Source: Algoriphagus sp. NG3
GTDB lineage: Bacteria; Bacteroidota; Bacteroidia; Cytophagales; Cyclobacteriaceae
DNA: 64,000 nucleotides
Assembly: GCF_034119865.1 (NCBI RefSeq)
Contig: NZ_CP139421.1
Span: 1,178,001-1,242,000, forward strand
Direction of reading: 5' to 3'
The notes beneath the pieces are model-generated. The model ran no database searches. It was not told where the DNA came from and saw only the letters and a list, made by a program, of their open reading frames with translations. This document shows, piece after piece, positions 8,276 through 15,867 of this stretch. Within the stretch, counting starts at the first letter, position 1; each line of letters begins with the position of its first letter. A program made the translations under genes and the position numbers.

Positions 8276-8435
8276 AAAGCGGATTATATGGTCTTGTTTA
8301 TTCAGGGGCAAATTAGCTTTTTCAACCCAAATATCTAAATAGGGCTTTCTGAAAACCGTTTACTGAAAAAATGGGTTAATCAATCAAAGTGACAGCTTTT
8401 GAACGGTTACTGGTATTTTTCCACATGTCCAAAAT

Positions 8436-8471
8436 AAAAAAAAATCCCCCCAACCTAGGCGGATGAGGGGG
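8436..8471 (-). terminator. Rho-independent terminator of the kinase operon
   Basis: Read on the minus strand, a CCCCCTC arm, a loop containing CCTAGG, a GGGGGGA arm and then nine or more T residues form a strong GC hairpin with a T tract. It lies just downstream of the stop of the receiver-PAS-kinase gene. Confidence 0.8.
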
Positions 8472-8495
8472 CCAGCACTAGCGTATTTTATATTA

Positions 8496-9941
8496 TCAGT
8501 CAGGAAGATTGAATATGATCAGGAAGGTAGTTCCTTTGCCTACCTCGCTTTTCACTCGGATAGAACCTCCATGGCTCAGTATGATATTCTGCGTATTGGT
8601 AAGTCCCAGTCCGGATCCTGTGGGTTTGCTGGTGAAAAACGGTTCAAAGAGCCGTTCCAGGTTTTCCTTGGGTATTCCCTCTCCGTTATCTTTGATCTCA
8701 ATTCTACACTGATTTCCTTTGATGCTGGTTCTAAGGAGTAGCTTGCCTGACTTTTCGGGCATCGCCTCTATCGCATTTACGATAAGGTTGATCAATGCGA
8801 TTTTCACCTTTTCTCCATCTACTTTTATATCACAGATATCGGCTTGAAATTGTTTTTGGACACTTATGCCCTTCAATTCTATTCTATCCTTGGTATGCTC
8901 CAGGGCATCATCGAGCAAGGTGTTTATGGAGTGGCTTTTCGAATCAAGTTCACTAAATCTGGTGCTGTCCAAAAGCTGGGTAACCAGATGGTTTATTCTA
9001 TCACAATTTCTCCGGATCACATCAATCAAATCACCGCTTTCCGCAATTACTGATTCCGGGAGTTCCATATTGAGTTGGTCTGCGGAAAGTAGTATGGTGG
9101 TGAGTGGGTTTTTTACCTCATGTGCCAGAAGCCTGGCGATTCTGCCCGTTGAAGAGAATTTCTTTAGATTCAGTTCCTCTTCTTCTTTGGCCTTGATAGC
9201 ACTTAGGTCTTTGATCAACACTTGAAAAATGTTGACATCTTGCTTTACAATACTTATTAGACTGTTGATGGAATGCCCATTTTCAATAGTCAAAAGTGCT
9301 TCCATATCATAGAGCTCCTGACCATCGAAGAATAATCCTTCTAATTCCTTACGGGAAAATTCTTCTGGTAGTAAATCCTTGAAATAGAAGATGTTACCTG
9401 ATGTGGGATCGTATGCTTGTTTTCCAAATTTATTGAGAAATGCCGGGTTTGCTTCCAAAATCTCCCCTTCGCCACTCATTAAAAGAAATGGATCACTCGC
9501 CATCTCGAATATTGATCGGAACTTCCTGGCAGCATTAGCCAGGGACTCCATCAGATGGGAATCCCGGATGGCATATCTGAGTATCCTGTCTAGGGAATTC
9601 GCATCAAACTCACCTTTGACCAGATAATCAGAGGCTCCGAGAGTAAGAGCTTCCCTGTCGATATCCGAGGTAGCCATTCCCGTAAGCATGATTACGGGAG
9701 CATGTTTTCTGACCAATTTGATTTCCCGGATCAACTCCAGACCGGTGTCTTTGCCCAGGCGATAATCTACCAGATATACATCAAAGTTTTGATCTAGTTT
9801 GGTGATCGCTTCTTCGAGGCTGGTGGCGCCTTCTAGTTCATAGGTGGTATCGGCGATTTTTTTTAGAAGAGTCGACACCAGAAAGAAATCATCCGGGTCA
9901 TCATCTACATATAAAATCCTTATTTTTTCTTCAACAATCAT
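8496..9941 (-). CDS. Hybrid receiver-PAS-histidine kinase
   Basis: 481-residue cytoplasmic signalling protein with an N-terminal receiver domain. Residues 1-125 have the acidic pocket VDDD at 12-15, the phosphoacceptor Asp59 in YLVDYRLG, and the conserved Lys in YLVKGE. A PAS domain (about 145-225), a HisKA domain with the H-box LLAHEVKNPLTTI, and an HATPase_c domain with NLIVNAIEAM, DNGEGIP and GSGLGL follow. No membrane segment is seen. The receiver-first order suggests it takes phosphate or a binding signal from a partner before acting as a kinase. ATG 9941 leaves 8 bases to the upstream receiver gene. A longer TTG start would overlap it. Confidence 0.9.
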   Translation of the reverse strand: MIVEEKIRILYVDDDPDDFFLVSTLLKKIADTTYELEGATSLEEAITKLDQNFDVYLVDYRLGKDTGLELIREIKLVRKHAPVIMLTGMATSDIDREALTLGASDYLVKGEFDANSLDRILRYAIRDSHLMESLANAARKFRSIFEMASDPFLLMSGEGEILEANPAFLNKFGKQAYDPTSGNIFYFKDLLPEEFSRKELEGLFFDGQELYDMEALLTIENGHSINSLISIVKQDVNIFQVLIKDLSAIKAKEEEELNLKKFSSTGRIARLLAHEVKNPLTTILLSADQLNMELPESVIAESGDLIDVIRRNCDRINHLVTQLLDSTRFSELDSKSHSINTLLDDALEHTKDRIELKGISVQKQFQADICDIKVDGEKVKIALINLIVNAIEAMPEKSGKLLLRTSIKGNQCRIEIKDNGEGIPKENLERLFEPFFTSKPTGSGLGLTNTQNIILSHGGSIRVKSEVGKGTTFLIIFNLPD

Positions 9942-9949
9942 ACGTGGTT

Positions 9950-10399
9950 TTACGCTGGCAAAAGGACTGTCTTTGACCAATAATTTTCTATTTCCTCTGC
10001 TATTCGTACCAGTTCCTCAAAAGAACCAGGTTTGGTGATGTAACTGCTTGACCCCATCTTGTAGGTGACTTTTATATCATCAGCGCTGTTGGAAGTGGTG
10101 AAGATGATTACAGGGATGGACTTGAGCTCGTCACAGCTTTTTATTTCGGCCAAAGCTGTCCGGCCATCTTTTCGTGGCATGTTGAGATCAAGCAAGATGA
10201 TATCGGGTTTAGGGAATTTTGCCATATCATCATATGGGGCTGTGTGCCTCAGATATTTCAATAAAGCTTCTCCGTCCTCTACACAAGTGACTTTCTCTTT
10301 GGGTAAGGTTCGCTCAAAGGCTTTAAGGATTAGTAATTTATCGTCCTCATCATCTTCTGCGACTAGGATTTGTATAGGTTTCTCGAAGGACATGTGCAT
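9950..10399 (-). CDS. Single-domain response regulator (CheY/Rcp1-like)
   Basis: 149 residues consisting only of a receiver domain. It shows the acidic pair AEDDEDD, phosphoacceptor Asp71 in ILLDLNMP, Thr in IFTTS and the conserved Lys in YITKPG. The extended form with a long alpha2-beta3 region and a NMPRKDG loop is typical of Rcp1-type regulators that pair with phytochrome-like or CHASE3 kinases. It sits between such a kinase and a receiver-containing hybrid kinase, which makes it a natural phosphotransfer intermediate. The start is the ATG at 10399 or the one at 10393. Confidence 0.9.
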   Translation of the reverse strand: MHMSFEKPIQILVAEDDEDDKLLILKAFERTLPKEKVTCVEDGEALLKYLRHTAPYDDMAKFPKPDIILLDLNMPRKDGRTALAEIKSCDELKSIPVIIFTTSNSADDIKVTYKMGSSSYITKPGSFEELVRIAEEIENYWSKTVLLPA

Positions 10400-10495
10400 A
10401 TATAGTCTTTGCCAAACAAGGTTTAAATTGTCCTGAAAAGATAAGCATGATTTTGGGAATAAAATACTGGGCTTAAAATTACCGACAAACTGCGT

Positions 10496-11935
10496 TTACG
10501 TATTTACAACAGGCAATATTATATGGAATGTTGTTCCCTCGCCCAGCATGCTTTCCGCAAAAATGATTCCACCGTTTTTCTCTATAATCTTCCGGGCGAT
10601 AGAAAGCCCTATTCCTGTTCCTTCAAATTCGTGTTTTCCATGTAGCCTCTGAAAGATCGAGAAAATCCTGTCGGCATGCTCTTTTTCAAAACCTATGCCT
10701 TTGTCCATCACTTTAATTAAATGGTAGCTTAGGCGTTCATCCAGCGTTGGGAATTTTTTGATCAAGGAGGGGGAAGCTTCCTCTGAAGAGATCGTGATTT
10801 CCGGAGCTTTGTCTTTTTTAACGAATTTCAGGGAATTTGATATCAGGTTTTGGAATACCTGACGGTACTCTGTATCCGAACCCTTTACTTTTGGTAATTT
10901 TCCCAAGGTTATTTTTGCGGACTTTTCCTGGATCGCAAGTTCAAAATCATCAAGCATATCTTTGATGACTTTAGAAAGTTTCACCTCTTTTGTTTTTTCT
11001 ATATCTATTCTTCCGGCTCTACTGTAATCCAGAAGATCGGTGATAAGTCTCCTCATCCGTACGGCAGCGGCTGTTATACGATTTAGATAGAGGTCTCCAT
11101 CCCCGCCCAAGGTATTATTGTATTGCTCTTTCAGTAAATCAGAAAACGCCGTGATTTTACGCAGTGGTTCTTGGAGGTCGTGGGATGCTACATAGGCAAA
11201 TTGCTCCAGTTCCTTGTTTGTATCATCCAATAACTTTATCTGATCTCTGAGTTTTTCCTGATAAAGCACGATTTCTTTGTTGGCAGTGATTTGGGCTTTG
11301 TTGTATTGATAGATGGAGAAAAAGGTAACCAAACCAATGGTAATGGAGAAGACCGATATAAGTCCTACTATCAAAGGCAATGCATTTATATTATTTATCA
11401 AACTCTGGTTTTTTTCTCTGAAAAGGTTGTTCTCTACCGTATTAATGCGTAGAACCACTTCTTTTATCATTTTATAACCGATCAATGCATTAGAGGTCTT
11501 GGTAGAGTCTAAAAAACCGTCCAAACTGCCATGTTCCTTTATAAAGGCTATAGTTTTCTCGAACGTCCTAACCCGGGAATTGATAAGTCCCCGCAGCTCT
11601 TCTACATTGTTTTGCTGCAAGCCATCATCCATGGTCAATGCCTGTAATTGGTTGAGCAGCAGTTCAGCATTGACATTGGACTGGTTATAATGACTTAGAA
11701 ATTCTTCGTCTCCTGTCAGTATATAACCTCTGATATTGCTTTCTCTTTCCAAAATACTTGAGTACAGTTCATTGGTACGCTGAACGACTTTGGAGGTATG
11801 CATCACGCCTTCTGTGTAGAATGCTATACGACCAGCAGTCCAGTAGGAAATCCCGCTGCCTACGATAATTAGAATAAGTGTCACGACTGAGTAAATCTTG
11901 ACGTGGTGGAGCGAAGGGTTTTGGCTATTTTTCAT
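10496..11935 (-). CDS. CHASE3-domain membrane sensor histidine kinase
   Basis: 479 residues. TM1 is about 14-36. A periplasmic four-helix CHASE3 sensor (about 38-180; ERESNIRGYILTGDEEFL is the CHASE3 signature) and TM2 (about 186-208) follow. After a coiled linker come HisKA with H-box YVASHDLQEPLRK and HATPase_c with NLISNSLKF, DKGIGF and GTGIGLSIARKI. The SHDLQEPLR form is that of phytochrome-like kinases. It is the first gene of a minus-strand group with the Rcp1-like receiver and hybrid kinase, divergent from the lmo0937/NtrC gene group. Confidence 0.92.
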   Translation of the reverse strand: MKNSQNPSLHHVKIYSVVTLILIIVGSGISYWTAGRIAFYTEGVMHTSKVVQRTNELYSSILERESNIRGYILTGDEEFLSHYNQSNVNAELLLNQLQALTMDDGLQQNNVEELRGLINSRVRTFEKTIAFIKEHGSLDGFLDSTKTSNALIGYKMIKEVVLRINTVENNLFREKNQSLINNINALPLIVGLISVFSITIGLVTFFSIYQYNKAQITANKEIVLYQEKLRDQIKLLDDTNKELEQFAYVASHDLQEPLRKITAFSDLLKEQYNNTLGGDGDLYLNRITAAAVRMRRLITDLLDYSRAGRIDIEKTKEVKLSKVIKDMLDDFELAIQEKSAKITLGKLPKVKGSDTEYRQVFQNLISNSLKFVKKDKAPEITISSEEASPSLIKKFPTLDERLSYHLIKVMDKGIGFEKEHADRIFSIFQRLHGKHEFEGTGIGLSIARKIIEKNGGIIFAESMLGEGTTFHIILPVVNT

Positions 11936-12122
11936 TTATTTTTCCCATAATTGGGGAATTTTTTACCCATTAAGATTTGGAGTGGTGATTAAATGTAAGT
12001 ATAAGGTAGGCCTAATTGCGTGATTGGGGCAATTATGGGTGTTTTCACCTTTCCGAAATATTTAAGGCACGTGTGTTGGTCTTAATGATATAAATCAATC
12101 ACACAACCTAAATATCGAAACT
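11936..12122. promoter_or_regulatory. Divergent control region of the signalling island
   Basis: 187 bases between the CHASE3 kinase and the lmo0937-type gene. It contains TGGGGAATTTTTTAC (11952-11966), ATGTAAGTATAA (11993-12004), TGCGTGATTGGGGC (12017-12030), TTATGGG with the palindrome GGTG-TTTT-CACC (12033-12049), and a sigma-54-like promoter (12065-12080). Near-copies of the first four words recur upstream of dps. They are candidate activator sites for the NtrC-type regulator encoded at 13173. Confidence 0.55.
12065..12080 (+). promoter_or_regulatory. Sigma-54-like promoter upstream of the lmo0937-type gene
   Basis: aGGCACG-tgtg-TTGGt against the consensus TGGCACG-N4-TTGCW. The -24 element is nearly perfect; the -12 GC is GG. 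The box ends 43 bases before the ATG at 12123. The same TTGGT form and nearly the same distance occur upstream of dps, and a sigma-54 activator gene lies in the same cluster. Confidence 0.55.
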
Positions 12123-12275
12123 ATGAGTTCTTTATTGTATTTCATCGCAGTAATTCTCCTGATCGGCTGGCTAATTGGTGTTTTTGCCTACAGTGCCACA
12201 GGTCTGATACATGTTTTACTGGTATTGGCGATAATCGCCGTGCTGTTCAGATTGATTTCTGGCCGGCCTGTATAG
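12123..12275 (+). CDS. lmo0937/DUF5670-type small membrane protein
   Basis: 50-residue hydrophobic protein starting MSSLLYFIAVILLIGWLIG and ending FRLISGRPV. It has two closely packed membrane helices with a short polar turn (AYSATGLIH). This is the pattern of the lmo0937 family: L-Y-AVIL-W-G, then GLIH-LLV-A, then a basic RLISGR end. The family has no established function but often appears among stress-induced genes. It is preceded by a sigma-54-like promoter and followed at 137 bases by the YtxH-like gene. Confidence 0.85.
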   Translation: MSSLLYFIAVILLIGWLIGVFAYSATGLIHVLLVLAIIAVLFRLISGRPV

Positions 12276-12412
12276 TTATTGATCTTCTTTTAAAGTAGCT
12301 TAAAGGTAGAATTAAACCCGGATTTATGATCTTTTAATATTCAAGTTTTTACTGAAATAAAAGAACAGCGTAATCTAATTATAATCTGAATTTTAACACT
12401 AAATTATTTACA

Positions 12413-12664
12413 ATGAACAAATCAGCAATTAATAAGACAATTTGGTTCAGCGGACTTGTAACTGGAGCTTTAATAGGAGCATATCTTTATAAAAACAAGG
12501 ATGAGTTTGGCCCACAAAAGGAAAAGCTGAATAGCCTTTTGGGTGATTTTCAATCCGTTCTTGTGGATTTGAAAACCAAGCTGTTAGATGCTAAAGCAGA
12601 AGGTTTGGAAGCTACCAAATCTGCGCTTCAGGCCGCAAAGGACAAGGCCGAAAAAGTGAAATGA
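12413..12664 (+). CDS. YtxH-like small membrane-anchored protein
   Basis: 83 residues. One N-terminal membrane segment (about 8-26, WFSGLVTGALIGAYLY) is followed by a charged amphipathic helix rich in Lys, Ala, Glu and Leu (QAAKDKAEKVK at the end). The layout GLVTGALIGA then K-rich helix is that of YtxH-domain general-stress proteins. It is alone between the lmo0937-type gene and a strong terminator (12683-12717), so it may be the last gene of the sigma-54-dependent transcript or have its own promoter. Confidence 0.75.
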   Translation: MNKSAINKTIWFSGLVTGALIGAYLYKNKDEFGPQKEKLNSLLGDFQSVLVDLKTKLLDAKAEGLEATKSALQAAKDKAEKVK

Positions 12665-12682
12665 AATAGGTTTAGAATTGGG

Positions 12683-12717
12683 AAAAGGTGTGGCCTTTAG
12701 CTACACCTTTTCTTTGG
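12683..12717 (+). terminator. Rho-independent terminator after the YtxH-like gene
   Basis: AAAAGGTGTGGC and GCTACACCTTTT form a 12-bp stem (one G-T wobble) with a CTTTA loop and a T-rich tail. The hairpin falls inside the 5' part of the longest open frame of the next receiver gene, which argues that the real start of that gene is further down, at 12789. Confidence 0.8.
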
Positions 12718-12788
12718 TCTTATTTACCGTGGGGTACCCCATTACTCAATTAATTTACTTCAGGTTTTCAAGTGAAGAAGAATATGAG

Positions 12789-13169
12789 ATGAAGAATAAA
12801 ATGATTTTAGTAATAGATGATGAACCGGAAATCAGAGCTCTTTTATCTAGGTTTTTAGATAGGAGAGGGTTTTCAGTAGTCACAGCTGGTACACTTAAAG
12901 AGGGTAGAAGACTGTTTGAACAAACAAAACCTGAATTAATATTCTTGGATATAAATTTGCCCGATGGGAGTGGGTTGAGTGAATTGAAACATATCAACTC
13001 CGGCAAATTACAGTTCAAGGTAATCATGATGAGTGCATTTGATCATAACGAAGTGAAAATGGAAGCCATCCAATATGGAGCACTTGACTTCCTTAGCAAA
13101 CCATTTAATGTAGCACGGCTGGACTCGGTAGTCCAACGCCAACTGATTAACACACCCAACACCAAATAA
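12789..13169 (+). CDS. Single-domain response regulator
   Basis: 126-residue receiver domain: VIDDEPE acidic cluster, phosphoacceptor Asp54 in IFLDINLPDGSG, MMSAF and the conserved Lys in LSKPFN. There is no output domain. The ATG at 12789 is used; an apparent longer reading from 12678 runs through a terminator hairpin. Its stop is 3 bases before the NtrC-type gene, so the two are co-translated. It may be a phosphate relay or sink for that activator or for the kinases on the other strand. Confidence 0.88.
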   Translation: MKNKMILVIDDEPEIRALLSRFLDRRGFSVVTAGTLKEGRRLFEQTKPELIFLDINLPDGSGLSELKHINSGKLQFKVIMMSAFDHNEVKMEAIQYGALDFLSKPFNVARLDSVVQRQLINTPNTK

Positions 13170-13172
13170 ACC

Positions 13173-14585
13173 ATGGCTAAGATTCTCGTAATTGACGATA
13201 ATATAGATATATGTCAACTTTTAGAGCGATTTCTCACCAAGAAGGGCTACGATGTGGAGACGACTATCTCAGGAAAGAATGGACTCGAACTGGTCAAGAA
13301 AACCTTTTTTGACCTGATTTTCTGCGATTTCAAATTGAGAGACATGGAAGGTAGGGATGTCCTGATGAAAGTCAGAGAGATATCTCCGGGGACTCAGGTC
13401 GCTATAATTACAGGTTATGCGGATGTGAAGATAGCTGTCGAAGTGATTAAAAATGGAGCTTTCGATTATGTGACCAAGCCACTGATTCCGGATGAGATCA
13501 TCAATCTGATCGAACGGGCTCTGGCTGCATCTGCGGCAAGTAAATCCAATACGCAGACTTTTTCTAAAGCTACCCATCTTAAAAAGGAATCAGAATCTAA
13601 TTCCCAGAAATCTAACTCTAAGTATCTGAAAGGTACCGGGACTGAATCTAAAAAACTATACAAGGAGGTGGCATTGGTAGCGCCTACTAACCTTAGTGTG
13701 GTAATATATGGAGAAAGTGGTGCAGGGAAGGAAAACATAGCTAGAACCATACACGATCAAAGTGAGCGTGCGGGTAAACCTTTTATCGCCGTTGACTGCG
13801 GTGCCATGACCAAGGAACTTGCGGGAAGCGAGCTTTGGGGACATGAAAAGGGCTCTTTTACCGGAGCTGTAGGTGAAAAGCCAGGACAGTTTGAACTAGC
13901 TGATGGGGGAACAATCTTTTTGGATGAAATCACTAACCTGACCTATGAAACCCAGGTGGGGTTATTGAGGCTGGTGCAAGAAAGAAAGTTAAGGAGAATC
14001 GGGGGTACAAAAGATAAATCCATCGATGTAAGGATCATCGTAGCCTCCAATGAAGACCTGAGAAAAGCAGTTTCAGCGGGTAAATTCCGAGAGGATTTGT
14101 ATTTCAGGTTCAATGAATTCAGTATCACTGTGCCTCCTCTACGTCATAGAAAGGCTGACATCGAGGCCTTTGCTTACCACTTCTTGGAACTTTCCAATGA
14201 AGAGTTGAATAAAAAAGTTTTTGGATTTGATGAGCAGGTGATGGACGTGCTTAAGGAATATCCTTGGCCAGGAAATCTGCGTGAAATGTTGAATGTAATA
14301 CGACGGGCCACTCTACTGACAGACGGGGGGAAAATGTCTGTTTCTGCTTTGCCTCCAGAAATTGTTTATTCCCAAAAATTTAATTTTTCTGATTCTAACG
14401 GTAACCGAACCGAGGAAAAAGCCAGTAAAATTCCGCTGAACCTAAAGGATGCCGCCGCTGAAGCCGAAGCGGAAGTATTGAAGAAGGTGCTAGAAGAGGT
14501 CAAGTACAACAGAACCCAGGCCGCAAAACAGTTAGGAATAGACAGAAAGACGCTTTTTAATAAGATGAAGCAGTATGATCTTTGA
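13173..14585 (+). CDS. NtrC-family sigma-54-dependent response regulator
   Basis: 470 residues. A receiver domain (1-120; VIDDN, phosphoacceptor Asp52 in FCDFKL, Lys in VTKPL) is followed by a serine/lysine-rich linker. The AAA+ domain has Walker A GESGAGKE at 180-187, the sigma-54 contact loop GSFTGA at 227-232, Walker B GGTIFLDEI and arginine fingers in FREDLYFR. The C terminus is a Fis-type helix-turn-helix (NRTQAAKQLGIDRKTLFNKM). The loop is GSFTGA rather than GAFTGA but keeps the essential FTGA. It is predicted to activate sigma-54 promoters, and two such sequences flank it (12065 and 14912). It ends at a strong terminator. Confidence 0.93.
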   Translation: MAKILVIDDNIDICQLLERFLTKKGYDVETTISGKNGLELVKKTFFDLIFCDFKLRDMEGRDVLMKVREISPGTQVAIITGYADVKIAVEVIKNGAFDYVTKPLIPDEIINLIERALAASAASKSNTQTFSKATHLKKESESNSQKSNSKYLKGTGTESKKLYKEVALVAPTNLSVVIYGESGAGKENIARTIHDQSERAGKPFIAVDCGAMTKELAGSELWGHEKGSFTGAVGEKPGQFELADGGTIFLDEITNLTYETQVGLLRLVQERKLRRIGGTKDKSIDVRIIVASNEDLRKAVSAGKFREDLYFRFNEFSITVPPLRHRKADIEAFAYHFLELSNEELNKKVFGFDEQVMDVLKEYPWPGNLREMLNVIRRATLLTDGGKMSVSALPPEIVYSQKFNFSDSNGNRTEEKASKIPLNLKDAAAEAEAEVLKKVLEEVKYNRTQAAKQLGIDRKTLFNKMKQYDL

Positions 14586-14603
14586 GAAAAGTTGCTCACC
14601 CGG

Positions 14604-14629
14604 CCCGGACTTAGTCCGGGTTTTTTTTT
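14604..14629 (+). terminator. Rho-independent terminator after the NtrC-type gene
   Basis: Perfect 7-bp stem CCCGGAC / GTCCGGG with a tta loop followed by nine Ts. Confidence 0.92.
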
Positions 14630-14966
14630 GTCTAAATCTTTGGAGAAATTAAACCGGATGATATACCATATCCCAATAAATAAAATCTGAAAGGTTTTAC
14701 GGATGATTATATGTAAGTCTAAACAGCTAAGAACCCTACCGCTGTTATGGGCATGTTTTCTGCGTAATGGGGAAGTTTTTACATGCTTTTGGATCCCTGA
14801 TTAGAGTTGGGTATTGATCAATAGAGATAATATTTGTTTAAGAAGTCTCAGGACAAAATTCTATGACTTTGCTCCCCAAAATGGTAGGTGTTCCTTTGGT
14901 ATGCACTGTCATGGCATGGGGCTTGGTGAGTAAGAAGTATAATTTGAATTAAATAAACTATACAAT
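14630..14966 (+). promoter_or_regulatory. Upstream control region of dps
   Basis: 337 bases without a convincing gene. It carries ATGTAAGTCTAA (14711-14722), TTATGGGCATGTTTTC (14745-14760) and TGCGTAATGGGGAAG followed by TTTTTAC (14761-14782). All of these have near-copies upstream of the lmo0937-type gene at 11952-12046. The sigma-54-like promoter lies at 14912-14927. A 29-codon open frame at 14863-14952 overlaps the promoter and is not called. Confidence 0.55.
14912..14927 (+). promoter_or_regulatory. Sigma-54-like promoter upstream of dps
   Basis: TGGCATG-gggc-TTGGT against TGGCACG-N4-TTGCW. The -24 box is strong, and the -12 box has GG for GC exactly as in the 12065 site. It lies 39 bases upstream of the dps ATG. 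Confidence 0.55.
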
Positions 14967-15455
14967 ATGACTACAGCAAAAGCAACACTCGCCAATCATT
15001 TGAAACTTGATAACAAAGCGATGAAAAATGTCTCAGATAAGCTAAATGACTTATTGTCGGATTATCATATATTTTATCAAAATGTAAGAGGATTTCACTG
15101 GAATGTGAAAGGGGAAAACTTTTTTGACCTGCATGAGAAATTCGAAGAATTGTACTCCAAGGTTTATGAAAATATAGATGAGTTAGCAGAAAGAATAGTG
15201 ACCATAGGTTTCAAGCCCCTTCATGCCTATTCTGATTATCTGAAAAACACCATTCATAAGGAAATTACAGATGTAAGTAATGGAGAAGAATGCGTAAAGC
15301 ATGTCATAGACGGCTTAGGAATATTGGCCCAGTCCCACAGGAAAGCAGCTAAAGTGGCAGAGGAGGCTGATGATATCGCCACTGCGGATCTGTTGACACA
15401 ATTTGTAGGAGATATCGAGAAACGAATGTGGATGTTTACCATGTTTTCTAAATAA
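14967..15455 (+). CDS. dps: Dps-family ferritin-like DNA-protecting protein
   Basis: 162-residue four-helix protein of the Dps family. It carries the ferroxidase signature: the His in RGFHWNVKG, then FFDLHEKFEELYSKVYENIDELAERI with the conserved His, Asp and Glu ligands. It forms dodecamers that oxidise and store iron and shield DNA from peroxide. Immediately upstream is a sigma-54-like promoter, which would place it under the NtrC-type activator just before it. A stem-loop with a GAAA loop follows the stop. Confidence 0.93.
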   Translation: MTTAKATLANHLKLDNKAMKNVSDKLNDLLSDYHIFYQNVRGFHWNVKGENFFDLHEKFEELYSKVYENIDELAERIVTIGFKPLHAYSDYLKNTIHKEITDVSNGEECVKHVIDGLGILAQSHRKAAKVAEEADDIATADLLTQFVGDIEKRMWMFTMFSK

Positions 15456-15479
15456 TCCGCACTATTCTCTACACGAAAG

Positions 15480-15507
15480 GCCATGGCGAAAGCGGTGGCT
15501 TTTTTTT
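15480..15507 (+). terminator. Rho-independent terminator after dps
   Basis: GCCATGGC-GAAA-GCGGTGGC stem (one mismatch, one wobble) closed by a stable GAAA tetraloop and followed by eight Ts. Confidence 0.82.
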
Positions 15508-15587
15508 GGGTAAGGGAGTGGGGAAATGGAGATTTTATTGGCAGCGACAGATAAGGACAGATTGTAAAATCTAAGTTAGAAACAAGG

Positions 15588-15613
15588 GAAGCGGCAGAGA
15601 AATCTGCCGCTTC
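15588..15613. repeat. Perfect orphan hairpin
   Basis: GAAGCGGCAGA-GAAA-TCTGCCGCTTC is a perfect 11-bp inverted repeat with a tetraloop. No T run follows on either strand, and no gene abuts it, so it is not a standard terminator. It could be an RNA processing or stability element of a dps read-through transcript. Confidence 0.7.
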
Positions 15614-15651
15614 AAAAATAGTTTAAAAAATGACTATGGACTATAGTTCTA

Positions 15652-15866
15652 CTAAGTTAATGATTTGACACAAACCTCAAGGCGTTTTTGAATTTCTTTT
15701 ATCGCATCTGAGCCTTAAGGGAGTGCATATTCTAACTCGACGGTAGGGGGGAACTTAAACTTGTCAGAGTTAAAATTAGTCTTTAAATTCACTTTTGTTA
15801 AGGATATGTTACACTTGCAATGTTGGCTGGCAAGAAAATCGTTTATCTCGTCATAGATAGCTAGGC
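15652..15866 (-). pseudogene. Possible gene remnant with an in-frame stop
   Basis: On the minus strand, the frame starting near 15866 reads LAIYDEINDFLASQHCKCNI and continues to EYALP, then TAA (15715-15717). After that stop the same frame continues GSDAIKEIQKRLEVCVKSLT to a TAG at 15652-15654. The composition on both sides of the stop looks protein-like. No start codon is evident, because the 5' side would run into arfB on the other strand. It may be a decayed gene fragment or coincidence; the family is not recognised. Confidence 0.25.
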
Positions 15867-15867
15867 C

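Larger units (their letters stand above)
15456..15867. other. Intergenic region between dps and arfB
   Basis: 412 bases containing the dps terminator (15480-15507), a perfect orphan hairpin (15588-15613), and a minus-strand stretch (15652-15866) that reads like protein except for one in-frame TAA. Those elements are listed separately. Confidence 0.5.

Noticed and set aside
12678..12788. N-terminal extension of the lone receiver open frame.
   Set aside because: It runs through a Rho-independent terminator hairpin of the YtxH-like gene; the receiver domain begins at ATG 12789.
14863..14952. 29-codon hydrophobic open frame upstream of dps.
   Set aside because: It overlaps the sigma-54-like promoter and is more simply explained as regulatory DNA.
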